Assembly: GCA_965662355.1 (NCBI GenBank)
Contig: CBFIHP010000007.1
Location: 218,859 to 282,858 of the forward strand
DNA length: 64,000 bases
From: GCA-2683825 sp965662355
GTDB taxonomy: Bacteria > Planctomycetota > UBA1135 > GCA-002686595
Direction: 5' to 3'
Below the pieces are notes generated by a model. The model was not told where the DNA came from. It saw only the letters and a program-made list of their open reading frames with translations, and made no database searches. Shown one piece after another: positions 9,436 through 17,741 of this stretch. The first letter of the stretch is position 1. Each line of letters opens with the position of its first letter. A program made the translations under genes and the position numbers.

Positions 9436-10035
9436 TCAATGGGTTCTTTCACGCAGTGATCCGCAATAAAGCCCCATCGATCGGTCGAGTAGGGCCAACG
9501 TGGCCTGCTGGTGTTCCGTGTCGTCGCGTGCCCAAAAACTCAACGTGCCCAGGTAGAGCGTCCAGTACAGGTGTTCATCCACCGGGCTGTCGCTGGCCGT
9601 GACACCGTGCTCGCGCAGGAGCGTTTCCACTCGCTCCAGCTGCCGGAGCCGGGACGCGCCGCCTTCGCCCTCGTCGCTTCCCTTGCGCAAAGGACTCCAG
9701 CCCGCGTCCATGACGTCCCCCACCCAACCGCGATAGGGCTCGAAGTAACGGAGCTGGATCGCGACCAGGGCGAACATCGCCTCCTCGAGGGTCTCTCCCG
9801 AGCGACGCGAGGCCTCGAATTCGGCGGCCCCTGCCTCGGCCGCAGCGGCCAGGATGGCCAGGCCGAGGGCCTCCTTGCTGGGGAAGTAGTTGAAGAGCGT
9901 GCCGGCCGCGATGCCCGCGGTCCGGGCGATCTCGCGTGTCGTCGCCTGGTGAAAGCCGGTCTCCGCGAATCGCCTCTGGGCGGCCTCCACGATGGCTTGG
10001 CGGGTCTTTTCCTGGGTTTCTCGGGTCACTCGCAC
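9436..10035 (-). CDS. TetR/AcrR-family transcriptional regulator
   Basis: The 199-residue protein has a classical TetR N-terminal helix-turn-helix (residues about 10-57: IVEAAQRRFAETGFHQ, TTREIARTAG, AAGTLFNYFPSKEAL) and a divergent helical ligand domain. The start is GTG at 10035, preceded by AAGGAG at 10044-10049 with 8 nt spacing. Directly upstream is a sigma70-like promoter with two palindromes of the same consensus, so autoregulation is very likely. The ligand is unknown. The downstream AarF-type kinase gene, 24 bp away, would be the main co-regulated target, with the divergent SNF2 helicase region further upstream. Confidence 0.92.
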   Translation of the reverse strand: MRVTRETQEKTRQAIVEAAQRRFAETGFHQATTREIARTAGIAAGTLFNYFPSKEALGLAILAAAAEAGAAEFEASRRSGETLEEAMFALVAIQLRYFEPYRGWVGDVMDAGWSPLRKGSDEGEGGASRLRQLERVETLLREHGVTASDSPVDEHLYWTLYLGTLSFWARDDTEHQQATLALLDRSMGLYCGSLRERTH

Positions 10036-10051
10036 AGCGCGATCTCCTTAA

Positions 10052-10063
10052 TGAGCACGCTCA
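10052..10063. promoter_or_regulatory. Probable TetR operator, proximal site
   Basis: TGAGCACGCTCA has inverted arms TGAGC/GCTCA around a 2-nt centre; with flanking bases it extends to ATGAGC..GCTCAT. It abuts the -10 element and covers the predicted transcription start. It shares its arms with the site at 10100-10111, centre to centre 48 bp away. Confidence 0.7.
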
Positions 10064-10090
10064 TAATAAGCCCTTCATCGGCCACGTCAA
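10063..10090 (-). promoter_or_regulatory. Sigma70-like promoter of the tetR-aarF operon
   Basis: On the minus strand TTGACG (10090-10085) and TATTAT (10068-10063) are separated by 16 nt. The predicted start falls near 10056, within the downstream palindrome. The ribosome-binding site AAGGAG at 10049-10044 follows, then the GTG start at 10035. Both hexamers are close to consensus in an otherwise GC-rich region. Confidence 0.7.
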
Positions 10091-10099
10091 CCCAAAAAC

Positions 10100-10111
10100 T
10101 GAGCGCGCTCA
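10100..10111. promoter_or_regulatory. Probable TetR operator, distal site
   Basis: TGAGCGCGCTCA is a perfect 12-bp palindrome with the same TGAGC/GCTCA arms as the proximal site. It sits just upstream of the -35 element. The two sites therefore bracket the promoter, an arrangement expected for a repressor that occludes or loops the promoter. Confidence 0.7.
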
Positions 10112-10535
10112 TAAAAAAAGGCGAGCACCGAGCTCCCTCGGCGCCGCACCAGCAACAGAGCCCCACCGCCACGAAGAGCCCGGCGACCGAATAGACCGTC
10201 CCGCCTCCGAACACAGGCACCGCCGCCACCGCGGGCAACGTGTTGTTCATCGATCCCCGCCCGAGCGTGCTCGTGCTCCAATCCGCCGAGTGCTGATTGA
10301 GAATCGAGGCCGCCAGGTTTCGATCCGCGAGGCTCGGCGGCCGGTCCAGCGAAAGCCGCGATCGCGGCTATCGCCGTGTGCATGGAACGCGGCGGCCTGG
10401 GGTCGTAACTCGCTTGTGCACGTGCTCTGGTTTTTGACGAAGAGGCATGTGCCAGCGCCGATACGATGTTCCGAATGTCTTCGCGGGGAACGAAACAGGG
10501 TGGAGTGAAACAAGGCTCGATCCGCCTGTCCGGTC
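10112..10535. other. Gene-free interval between tetR promoter and SNF2 helicase
   Basis: Open frames here lack protein-like composition on either strand. A 74-codon minus-strand frame (10026-10250) runs across the promoter, both operators and the tetR start and is not credible. The segment should hold the helicase promoter, but I could not identify convincing hexamers. Confidence 0.5.
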
Positions 10536-12326
10536 GTGTGTCCGGTGGGTAGTCCCAAGCTGACCGAGCCCGTCGAGGGGCTCTTCGTTCTCGAGAGCGA
10601 ATACGAGGATCGTGCGATTCCCAGGCGAGCCGGGCTGAAATGGCACGCCGGTGAGACCTGTCGGCGTAGCGGCTGCGGAGCCTGCGAGAACGAGCTCGGT
10701 CCCGTCTGGTGGACCCGTGACCCGCTCGCGGCCCTGGAACTGCTCGACTATGCGCAGGGCCCCTTGCGTGACACGATTCTCGAGCGCGCCGGCCCGGCGG
10801 GCGAGGAACGCGCCAAGGAGGAGCGCCGCGCCGCACGCAAGATCGCTGCCAGGATGAAGCTGCGAGCCGCAACGCTGAAGGCGAGTCGCGCCAAGGACGC
10901 GAAGATCGAAGTGCCCAGCCCCGATGGACTCGCGTACCTGCCCTACCAGCGGGCGGCGATTGCCTTCGGCCTCGAACGCGACAACGTTCTGTTCGCCGAC
11001 GAAATGGGCCTCGGCAAGACGATCGAGGCCTTGGGCGTGATCAATGCCGACCCCAAGGCAAAACGCATCCTCATCGTCTGCCCCGCCAGCCTGAAGCTGA
11101 ACTGGGCCCGTGAGTGCGAGCGCTGGCTGGTAGATCGCGGCACGGTCGCCGTCGCTGGCAAGAGCTTCCCGAAGGATGCGAACGTGGTCATCCTTAACTA
11201 CGACATCCTCGGCAAGTGGTCCAAGGAACTGCGCAAGCGCTGGGACGTGCTGGTCGCGGATGAGTGCCACTACGTCAAGAACAAGGACGCCCAGCGCTCG
11301 AAGAAACTGTTCGCCTTGAAGGCTCGGCGCAAGCTGTTCCTGACCGGTACGCCGATCCTTAATCGTCCGGTCGAGTTGTGGACCATCGTCAGCTCGCTGG
11401 ATCCGATGGAGTTCGACCACTTCTGGAACTTTGCCAAGCGCTATTGCAAACCGACCCGCAACCGTTTCGGTTGGGAATTCAACGGCGCGACCCAACTCGA
11501 CGAACTGCACGAACGTTTACGCAGCACGATCATGGTGCGCCGTACGAAAGCCGAAGTTCTCCCCGACCTGCCGCCCAAACGACGCCAGGTGATCGAATTC
11601 GCTTCGGATCACCTCGCGAACCTGATCGCCATCGAGACCGAAGCCTGGGACGAGCACCGGCGGCGTCTGAATGACCTGCGCGCCGTCTCGCACGCCAAGG
11701 GCAACGAGTCGGACCTGGCGGCCCTGCGCGCTGGCGTGAACGCGGCTTTCGGCGAGCTGGCAAAGCTACGCCAGGACACGGCCCTGGCCAAAGTGCCGCT
11801 GGTCGTCGAGCACATCAAGAACGTCCTCGAGGATACCGGCAAGATAGTCGTGTTCGCCCATCACCGAGCGGTGATCCGCGAGCTGGCCGAGCCCTTCGAA
11901 GACATCGTCGTGACCTTGAAGGGTGACGACAACGTGAACAGCCGCCAAGCCGCGGTTGATCGTTTTCAAAACGATCCGACCTGTCGCTTGTTCATCGGAT
12001 CGATCACGGCCGCCGGTTTCGGGTTGACGCTCACAGCGTCCGCCCACGTCATCTTCGCCGAGCTGGACTGGGTTCCCGCACTCCTGACCCAAGCGGAGGA
12101 TCGCACGCACAGGATCGGTCAACGTGACAGCGTGCTCGTGCAACACCTGGTACTTCAGGAATCGCTTGACGCCCGCATGGTAGGCACGCTCCTGAAGAAA
12201 CAGCGCGTGATCGACAAGGTCATCGACGGCGACCCCAAGAACGATCTCTTCACGGGCGAATTCGCGGAATCGCTGATCCAGGCCGCGGAGGAAAGCGGAA
12301 CCGGCAAGCGACATCCCGCTCGCTGA
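10536..12326 (+). CDS. SNF2-family (HARP/SMARCAL1-like) DNA helicase/translocase
   Basis: The protein has 596 residues. The N-terminal ~75 residues (RAGLKWHAG...VWWTRDPLAALELLDYA) resemble the HARP-like substrate-recognition module found before compact SNF2 motors, here with three closely spaced Cys (TCRRSGCGAC). The motor carries Walker A-like DEMGLGKT, motif II VADECHYVKN (a DECH box), motif III LTGTPILNRP and the RecA2 motifs GFGLTLTASAHVIF and QAEDRTHRIGQ, which is the SNF2 signature. Such proteins are dsDNA translocases that anneal or remodel forked DNA; replication or repair use is inferred. The start is a GTG at 10536; a second in-frame GTG at 10545 is also possible. It ends one base before the convergent DUF1697 gene. 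Confidence 0.9.
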   Translation: MCPVGSPKLTEPVEGLFVLESEYEDRAIPRRAGLKWHAGETCRRSGCGACENELGPVWWTRDPLAALELLDYAQGPLRDTILERAGPAGEERAKEERRAARKIAARMKLRAATLKASRAKDAKIEVPSPDGLAYLPYQRAAIAFGLERDNVLFADEMGLGKTIEALGVINADPKAKRILIVCPASLKLNWARECERWLVDRGTVAVAGKSFPKDANVVILNYDILGKWSKELRKRWDVLVADECHYVKNKDAQRSKKLFALKARRKLFLTGTPILNRPVELWTIVSSLDPMEFDHFWNFAKRYCKPTRNRFGWEFNGATQLDELHERLRSTIMVRRTKAEVLPDLPPKRRQVIEFASDHLANLIAIETEAWDEHRRRLNDLRAVSHAKGNESDLAALRAGVNAAFGELAKLRQDTALAKVPLVVEHIKNVLEDTGKIVVFAHHRAVIRELAEPFEDIVVTLKGDDNVNSRQAAVDRFQNDPTCRLFIGSITAAGFGLTLTASAHVIFAELDWVPALLTQAEDRTHRIGQRDSVLVQHLVLQESLDARMVGTLLKKQRVIDKVIDGDPKNDLFTGEFAESLIQAAEESGTGKRHPAR

Positions 12327-12327
12327 C

Positions 12328-12831
12328 TCACTCCGACATCGAGATCAGCTTGCGCACCGTATTCAGGTTGCGTCCCGTTCCCGCATCCACGAACGGTGTC
12401 TTGAGCTTCGAGCGCCCCATGCCGTCGGGAAAGTGGATATAGACCTCGCGGCCCTTGATCGTGACCTCCTCACGCCCCGGGATGACCAGATCCTTCGCGG
12501 CACTCTTCTTGGCGGGTTCGTCGAGAAACAACACCAGGACCTGATTCGGAGCGGCGTCGCGATAGGGATTGTTCCTCTCGACCCGCGCCAGCTCGGCACC
12601 GTCCCTCACGATCACACGGGTCGCGTGGCCACTGTCCGCCAAGCCTTTCTCGAGCCGGGACTTCACGCTGGCCGCCCCCGCGCGGCTATTGAAGACCACG
12701 TTGCCGCTTTGAATGTAGGTCTTCACATCGCTGAAGCCGATCTCTTCGCATAGAGCAACGAGGTCGCGCATGGCCAGTTTGCCCGTGCCCCCGACGTTCA
12801 CGGCTCGGAGGAGTCCAATGTAGGTGCCCAT
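12328..12831 (-). CDS. DUF1697 domain protein
   Basis: The 167-residue protein starts at ATG 12831 with MGTYIGLLRAVNVGGTGK, the hallmark DUF1697 N-terminus. It continues with the conserved KTYIQSGNVVF strand and ends with the equally typical C-terminus (GTGRNLNTVRKL). The frame stays open upstream to 12912 but without family similarity. DUF1697 proteins are small cytoplasmic alpha/beta proteins of unknown biochemical function. It is convergent with the SNF2 helicase gene, their stop codons almost touching, and divergent from the methyltransferase gene. Confidence 0.88.
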   Translation of the reverse strand: MGTYIGLLRAVNVGGTGKLAMRDLVALCEEIGFSDVKTYIQSGNVVFNSRAGAASVKSRLEKGLADSGHATRVIVRDGAELARVERNNPYRDAAPNQVLVLFLDEPAKKSAAKDLVIPGREEVTIKGREVYIHFPDGMGRSKLKTPFVDAGTGRNLNTVRKLISMSE

Positions 12832-12984
12832 GGTCGACACAATGTACTCCGCACTCCAAGTTGGAGCAGAAACATCTTCCGATACGGCAGCTCCATGCCT
12901 CGGAGTAAACACACATGTGCCTCATACACCTCGTCATCGGCAACGAACTCCAGCCCAGGGGACCCCGGGCCCGAAGAGGGCACC

Positions 12985-13884
12985 GTGACCCACCCCGAAG
13001 AGCAGCTTGCAGATCATCCGGGCTACAAGACCTGGATGCCGCCGGAACATTTCTACTCTCCCTTTCCGAACCTCGATTCCGTTCGCAAACGGGCGAAGAG
13101 CATCTTCGAGCCCGAGTCCAAGGAGATCGCGGGGGTAGACCTACACCTGGACGATCAGTTGCGCCTCGGGGAGCACCTGCTGGGGCACTACCGCGGGGAC
13201 TACTTCCCCGAACTGGCCACCGAAGGCCGTCGCTACTACTGGCGGAATGACTACTTCCCCTTCGCCGACGCCTTCTACACCGACCGCTTCCTGCGGGACG
13301 TTGGGCCGCAACGCATCATCGAGGTCGGCTCGGGCTATTCCTCGGCCGTGATGCTGGACGTCTGCACCGAATTACGCGCCCACGGCATTCGCTGCCCCAA
13401 GCTGGACTTCATCGAGCCCTTCCCCGAACGGCTTCGCGGGCTCTTGCGCGAGGGCGACGATGGCGATTGTACGATCTGGGAACAGGAGGTTCAGGACGTC
13501 CCCTTGGAGCTCTTCGACGCTCTGGAGGCAAACGATCTCCTGTTCATCGATTCGAGCCACGTCATCAAGACTGGCTCCGATCTGTGGTTCCTGTTCTTCC
13601 ACGCCCTGCCCCGCTTGAAACCCGGCGTTTGGGTCTTCCTGCACGACATCACCTGGCCGATGGAGTACCCACAGTCCTGGGTAGAGGAAGGGCGTGCCTG
13701 GAACGAGATCTACTTGCTGCGAGCCTTCCTGCAATACAACGAGGCCTTCGCCATGCGCTGGTGCCCTGGGCTCGCATTCGGTGTGCAACAGGAGCGCGCG
13801 CAGGAACTCGCCCCACTGCTGGTCGACCCGGCCGGCACGGGCATGTGGTTGCAGCGCCTGCACTCCAGTCGATCAGCGCGGTAG
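12985..13884 (+). CDS. Class I SAM-dependent methyltransferase-like protein
   Basis: The 299-residue product is read from a GTG at 12985, preceded by GAAGAGGG. An ATG at 12895 would add 30 Ser/Thr/Pro-rich residues that look non-coding. Motif I is visible as RIIEVGSGYSSAVMLD (about residues 115-130). A later acidic strand (LLFIDSSHVIKTGSD) and a LKPGVWVFLHDI strand match the Methyltransf_24 type of Rossmann fold. The end of the fold has many aromatic residues (DITWPMEYPQSW). The substrate is not predictable. Relatives often sit in surface-glycan or secondary-metabolite loci, but no such locus is present here. The gene ends with a 12-bp convergent overlap with the small minus-strand ORF at 13873. 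Confidence 0.8.
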   Translation: MTHPEEQLADHPGYKTWMPPEHFYSPFPNLDSVRKRAKSIFEPESKEIAGVDLHLDDQLRLGEHLLGHYRGDYFPELATEGRRYYWRNDYFPFADAFYTDRFLRDVGPQRIIEVGSGYSSAVMLDVCTELRAHGIRCPKLDFIEPFPERLRGLLREGDDGDCTIWEQEVQDVPLELFDALEANDLLFIDSSHVIKTGSDLWFLFFHALPRLKPGVWVFLHDITWPMEYPQSWVEEGRAWNEIYLLRAFLQYNEAFAMRWCPGLAFGVQQERAQELAPLLVDPAGTGMWLQRLHSSRSAR

Positions 13885-14094
13885 ATCCGCCAGGGGCGCG
13901 GCCTCGGTGAGCGGCGCGCTCTGGAAGGCAAATTCCTGCTCGAAGCGCTCGAGATTGGCCGCCTCCGGGGCACGGACCAGAAACATCAAGATGCAAGAAC
14001 GGGCCACGGTCTCGCTACGGCTGCGCGGATAGTCGCGTAACTCGATCAGCATGGCCAACGAAGGCTTCGACCCGTCCTTCTCCGTGAAACGCAT
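13873..14094 (-). CDS. Small uncharacterised protein
   Basis: A 73-codon minus-strand frame begins at ATG 14094 (MRFTEKDGSKPSLAMLIELR) and ends within the 3' end of the methyltransferase gene. Its composition (balanced hydrophobic and charged residues, SCILMFLVRAPEAANLERF) is more protein-like than random frames nearby. I recognise no family and see no strong ribosome-binding site. It may be a genuine small protein or the remnant of a longer one. Confidence 0.4.
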   Translation of the reverse strand: MRFTEKDGSKPSLAMLIELRDYPRSRSETVARSCILMFLVRAPEAANLERFEQEFAFQSAPLTEAAPLADLPR

Positions 14095-14270
14095 GACCGC
14101 TGCGCGGTGCCCCCTTGCGGTGAGACATCCGCTCAACGTGCGAGGAGGCCCTTCCCTCTGAGCAGATCCGCAGGCTCCAAAAGCCCACACTGGGACGCCA
14201 GCCCACCTTTTAAAGGGGCGATAAAGGTCGGTCCGGGAACAGTCGATTGAAAGCGGGTCGAAACCCCCCC

Positions 14271-15413
14271 ATGACGAACCCCGATCCCAACGCTGCCAAC
14301 GCCTCGGGCGATCCTTCCGGGACAGAGCCCCCGGCACCGCTGCCGCAAACCCAACCCCAGCCGACGCGGAGCGAGAACGAACTGGATCTCTCCGAAGAGG
14401 AGGCTCAGGCCCTGGGATTGGGCCAACCCGAGGGGCCGCGTGTACAGCAGAAGCCCAAGCTCCGACTCCAGGGCGAAGCTGCGGGCGACAATCCGCGACT
14501 CAGCGACTTGATGCGCCCGGAGGAAGAATCGCTACAAACCATCGACAGCGCTCCGCGCAAGTCCGGGACGATCCCCTTGTTGGAGAACCGCGCACCGCGA
14601 GCGGTCCTGGGTGATGCCGCAGCACTTTTTGCAGCGACCCGTCAGGGCCGAGCAGCGGAGGTGCGACACATTCTCGAGAACGGCGCCGATCCGATGTTGT
14701 CCGACGATCCGGCGAACGAACACGCCGAGGCGATTCGCTTCTTGTCGCAAAACGAGGATGTCGCCCTGCATCACGTGGACGGGATGAAGCTGGGTCGCAC
14801 GACGTGTCACATAGCGGCGGCCCGCGGGCATACCGACGTACTCGCGGTTCTTCTGGAGTACTCGGTGGACGTGAACGCGATCGACCATGCAGGCAAAACC
14901 CCTTTGATGCTCGCGGCCTTCGCCGGACATCGTGCCATCGGTCGCATGTTGATCGAGGCCGGAGCCCGCGTCGACCTACCCGACATTCGGGGTGGAACCG
15001 CATTGCTCGGAGCGGCGCGCGGAGGCCATGAGGAACTCGTGCAGGACCTGCTCCAGGGGAGAGCGCCCGTCGATGCCGCCGACATCACTGGCCTGACGCC
15101 GCTGCTGGCCGCTTCCGCTGGCGTGCATGGCAAGGTCGTCCTGGCGCTGCTGGTCGCCGGCCCGAACGTGAATCACTTCGATGCGACCGGGCTCAATGCA
15201 CTGGGCACGGTTGTCAATGCCGTCGAGCCCCAACCGCCAGGATCTCCCTCTGCCTTCGTCGCGAGACCGGAAGAGCAGCTCTTACCGCTGGTCAAGTTGC
15301 TGTTACGGGCCGGAGCAAAGAACGTCCCCGATGGTCTGGGTGTTCTGCCAAGCCATCACGCACATAACCGCGGCTACGTGACGCTCGCGAGGTTGCTGGA
15401 GCAACACGGCTGA
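14271..15413 (+). CDS. Ankyrin-repeat protein
   Basis: The 380-residue protein has an acidic Pro/Gln-rich disordered N-terminal ~100 residues. These are followed by about six ankyrin repeats, for example TTCHIAAARGHTDVLAVLLE, KTPLMLAAFAGHRAIGRMLI, GTALLGAARGGHEELVQDLL and LTPLLAASAGVHGKVVLALL. There is no signal peptide or membrane helix, so it is probably cytoplasmic and mediates protein-protein contacts; the partner is unknown. I prefer the ATG at 14271; a TTG at 14247 would extend the frame by eight residues. It is divergent from the small minus-strand ORF. Confidence 0.85.
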   Translation: MTNPDPNAANASGDPSGTEPPAPLPQTQPQPTRSENELDLSEEEAQALGLGQPEGPRVQQKPKLRLQGEAAGDNPRLSDLMRPEEESLQTIDSAPRKSGTIPLLENRAPRAVLGDAAALFAATRQGRAAEVRHILENGADPMLSDDPANEHAEAIRFLSQNEDVALHHVDGMKLGRTTCHIAAARGHTDVLAVLLEYSVDVNAIDHAGKTPLMLAAFAGHRAIGRMLIEAGARVDLPDIRGGTALLGAARGGHEELVQDLLQGRAPVDAADITGLTPLLAASAGVHGKVVLALLVAGPNVNHFDATGLNALGTVVNAVEPQPPGSPSAFVARPEEQLLPLVKLLLRAGAKNVPDGLGVLPSHHAHNRGYVTLARLLEQHG

Positions 15414-15607
15414 GCGGGGGTGACTGTACCCGGTGCGGCAAAGCCTACGGATCGAAGTGGGCGCCCGCGATCGCGGCTCCACCTCTGGCGACGCAGGAGG
15501 GAATCCGCCTGACGCATGGTCGGTACGGAGTCCTGGGCGCAAAGGCCTGGGGTCAAGGACAGGAACAGGAGCACTCTGGCGAGGGCGTGTGAGAGAAATG
15601 ACATCAT
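15374..15607 (-). pseudogene. Possible relic: signal peptide without a recognisable mature protein
   Basis: Between the ankyrin gene and the hydrolase gene a minus-strand frame starts MMSFLSHALARVLLFLSL and continues to TPGLCAQDS, a well-formed signal peptide with a cleavage-like site. The following ~50 codons are Arg-rich, lack any domain and run into the end of the ankyrin gene. It may be the 5' stub of a deleted exported protein. The remaining bases to 15719 hold nothing I can support. Confidence 0.35.
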
Positions 15608-15719
15608 GCGATCGGCCTTGCAAGGTTCCTCGAGGCGGCAAGGGTCAAGAGGGTCGTCAGGGCCTGAGGGACTCGAAGAACCCACATTTTCTTGCGGCTT
15701 CTACACCAGGATCTCTGGA

Positions 15720-16640
15720 CTAGCGCAGCAACCAATCGTGGATCGTCTTCGTCACCGTGTCCGACTCATCGTGCTGAACGAAATGTCCGGCCTTGGGCAA
15801 CATCACGAGAGTGGTATCCGCATCGACCCACTCCCACGTGTACGCATGCCCACGATGATTCAAGGCCTGGTCCTGCATACCGTGAATCACCAGTACGGAG
15901 CAGCGGATCTTCGGAAAGGAAGGGGCCGATGCCGGAGCGATCGAGGCTGCATTCTCACCGCCACCGCTGGAACGCGGGTAGTTGGCCTTGTAGTAGTGCA
16001 GCATCGCTTCGATGTCCGAGCGCTGGAAAGCCTCGACGTAGCGGGCGCGCGCCTTGCCGTTGACCCAGGTCGAGAGCCCCTCGGCCGTCAGCTTCAGATG
16101 GGCATCCTCTTTCTGGAAGTCGCGCGCGTACTGGCTGTTTTGTCTCTGATCCTCGTTCGTCGAGAGCTCGCGCCCGAACCCCGAGGGATGGGGCACACTG
16201 AGGATGACCAGGCGTTCCACGCGCTGGGGTAGGTTCATCGCCACCTGCCAGGCAATGGCCGCGCCCCAGTCGTGCCCGACGACAATGGCCTTCTCGCGCC
16301 CTTCCGCTCGAATCACCGCGGCGACGTCGGCGATCAACCTGGGCATGGCGTAGGCCGCGACGCCCTTGGGTTTGTCGCTCTTGTTATAGCCGCGCAGATC
16401 GGGCGCCACGACGCGGAAGTCCTCCGCCAACACCCCCATCTGATGGCGCCACGTGTACCAGTAGTCGGGAAAGCCATGCAGCATCACGACCAGTGGGCCC
16501 TCCCCCATGGCCGCGTAGTGCAAGCGCACGCCGTCGTTCTCGGCGTACGCGTGCTCGACCCAATCCAGGATGTCCTCCTGGGCCGCGACCGGGACGGTGA
16601 ACAGACCGAGGAGCAAGAGCGAAAGGGGGCGGCTTTTCAT
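15720..16640 (-). CDS. Exported alpha/beta hydrolase, epoxide-hydrolase-like
   Basis: The 306-residue protein opens at ATG 16640 with a signal peptide ending near VPVAAQ. The catalytic pattern is that of soluble epoxide hydrolases. HGFPDYWYTW forms the oxyanion region. VGHDWG carries an Asp nucleophile (the HDWG motif, rather than the Ser of esterases). Tyr residues of the cap (HYYKANYP) are candidates for epoxide activation. HGMQDQAL supplies the acid and AGHFVQHD the catalytic His. The expected reaction is hydrolysis of an epoxide to a diol; dehalogenase activity on the same scaffold cannot be excluded. Export to the periplasm is unusual but not unique for this family. Confidence 0.85.
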   Translation of the reverse strand: MKSRPLSLLLLGLFTVPVAAQEDILDWVEHAYAENDGVRLHYAAMGEGPLVVMLHGFPDYWYTWRHQMGVLAEDFRVVAPDLRGYNKSDKPKGVAAYAMPRLIADVAAVIRAEGREKAIVVGHDWGAAIAWQVAMNLPQRVERLVILSVPHPSGFGRELSTNEDQRQNSQYARDFQKEDAHLKLTAEGLSTWVNGKARARYVEAFQRSDIEAMLHYYKANYPRSSGGGENAASIAPASAPSFPKIRCSVLVIHGMQDQALNHRGHAYTWEWVDADTTLVMLPKAGHFVQHDESDTVTKTIHDWLLR

Positions 16641-16831
16641 CAACCGATGGTAGTACCGGACGGTGTGCCTTGCGCATTCGCGCCGTGTGAAACTGGTTTT
16701 TCCGAATTCATGGGGGCAATTCGGCGGGCTCTGCGAATGGGGTTGTGAACCAAGGAAACATGGTTCGCAAAGTCTTCTGGATAGGGCGCGCCGCCGATGC
16801 CCGCGCGACTCCTCCTCCTCTCCTGCTTTTC

Positions 16832-17113
16832 TCAGCAAAGAGCGGGCGGAGGCGCGCCTTGTCCCCTTCTCCTTCCGCTTTTCCATCCGCTTTTCCATCC
16901 GGCTTCCCTCGAACGGAAAACCGTTTTGCAACAGCAAGAGCCGTCTCGTGCTCTCTCTTCGGGTCGTGCGATAGGGTGGGCCTGTTTCGGAGATGGCACG
17001 TTCTTTTCGTTCACGGCGGGAAGTGACCAGTCGCTCTCGCGTACATCGTAGGCCTGCTGGCCTTTGAAGAAGTCCAGGCTCCAGAAGATCGGCAACCATC
17101 GATCCTCCTCCAC
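16832..17113 (-). pseudogene. Possible gene remnant or short protein of unknown family
   Basis: From GTG 17113 the first ~45 codons read like real protein (RWLPIFWSLDFFKGQQAYDV, then SDWSLPAVNEKNVP) and are rich in aromatic and acidic residues. The frame then turns into an Arg/Lys/Cys-rich tail overlapping a short 12-bp tandem repeat (CCGCTTTTCCAT units near 16874-16901). That break in character suggests a truncated gene rather than an intact 93-residue protein. GGTGGAGGAGG overlaps the start. The rest of the 16641-17186 interval shows no other credible gene. Confidence 0.35.
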
Positions 17114-17186
17114 CCGCAGGCGTGCGCTTCGAAAACTAGCTCGTCCCTCGGCGCGCAGTTTCGTCCTCGACCGTCGAACCCCGGTC

Positions 17187-17477
17187 TCAGTTCTCGGGCA
17201 CCGTACCGCCGCTGGCCACGATCAGCTTCTGCACACCCATCACGTGATCCCACGCCAGGTGCTTGCGCTGGTACTTGTTGAAGAGCACCTCGTGCAAGTG
17301 CTCGAGATCCTCCAAGTGCGGTTTCTCGAGCGGAGACCAGTCCTCCTCATCCTCGAAGCGCACCGTGAACGTCCAGCGCTTGCCGAAGAGCTGCGCCCGG
17401 GTTTCGCGGCGACCGCGCTCGGGAACGAGCGTTCTCCAGGAGTGGCAGTTGCGGAGATGTTGCTTCTTGGCGCCCAT
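17187..17477 (-). CDS. Small hypothetical protein
   Basis: The 96-residue protein starts at ATG 17477 (MGAKKQHLRNCHSWRTLVPE) and ends VQKLIVASGGTVPEN. It has a well-mixed globular composition with an acidic/aromatic centre (RFEDEEDWSPLEKPHLEDLE) and a Tyr/Lys/His-rich helix (LFNKYQRKHLAWDHV). There is no signal peptide or membrane helix. I do not recognise the family. The minus-strand frame with coding character at 17553 lies just upstream. Confidence 0.55.
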   Translation of the reverse strand: MGAKKQHLRNCHSWRTLVPERGRRETRAQLFGKRWTFTVRFEDEEDWSPLEKPHLEDLEHLHEVLFNKYQRKHLAWDHVMGVQKLIVASGGTVPEN

Positions 17478-17552
17478 GGCAAGGGCGCAGACTATCAGTG
17501 TGAACGCTCCAGCGGTCGCCTCCTTGGAGGGATTTCGAGATACGACTGGTTT

Positions 17553-17699
17553 CTACTCTCTGTCGAAGGGGCGGAAGGCGAGGGTGAACTGCTTCAGGAT
17601 GTTGCCCTCCGGGAAGCTTTTTTCGTCGATCCCAAAGGACTCGGGCCGCTCGGCGGGAACGACGGCCGTGCCGAAGATCCAGTCGAAGATCGAAAGGGA
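17553..17699 (-). pseudogene. Coding-like C-terminal fragment lacking a start codon
   Basis: About 48 codons on the minus strand read IFDWIFGTAVVPAERPESFG and end in KQFTLAFRPFDRE before a stop. The composition is convincingly protein-like. The frame has no ATG, GTG or TTG before it runs antisense into dbpA. An AGAGGGG stretch at 17713-17719 lies too far upstream to serve the coding-like part. It is either the 3' end of a decayed gene or a short protein whose start was lost. Confidence 0.35.
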
Positions 17700-17741
17700 A
17701 TGAGCGTTGTGCCCCTCTGTTGAATCAGCGAAGGTAGCTCG

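Noticed and set aside
10026..10250. 74-codon minus-strand ORF (MNNTLPAVAAVPVFGGGTVY...)
   Set aside because: It runs through the tetR promoter, both operators, the ribosome-binding site and the tetR start; these elements explain the sequence better.
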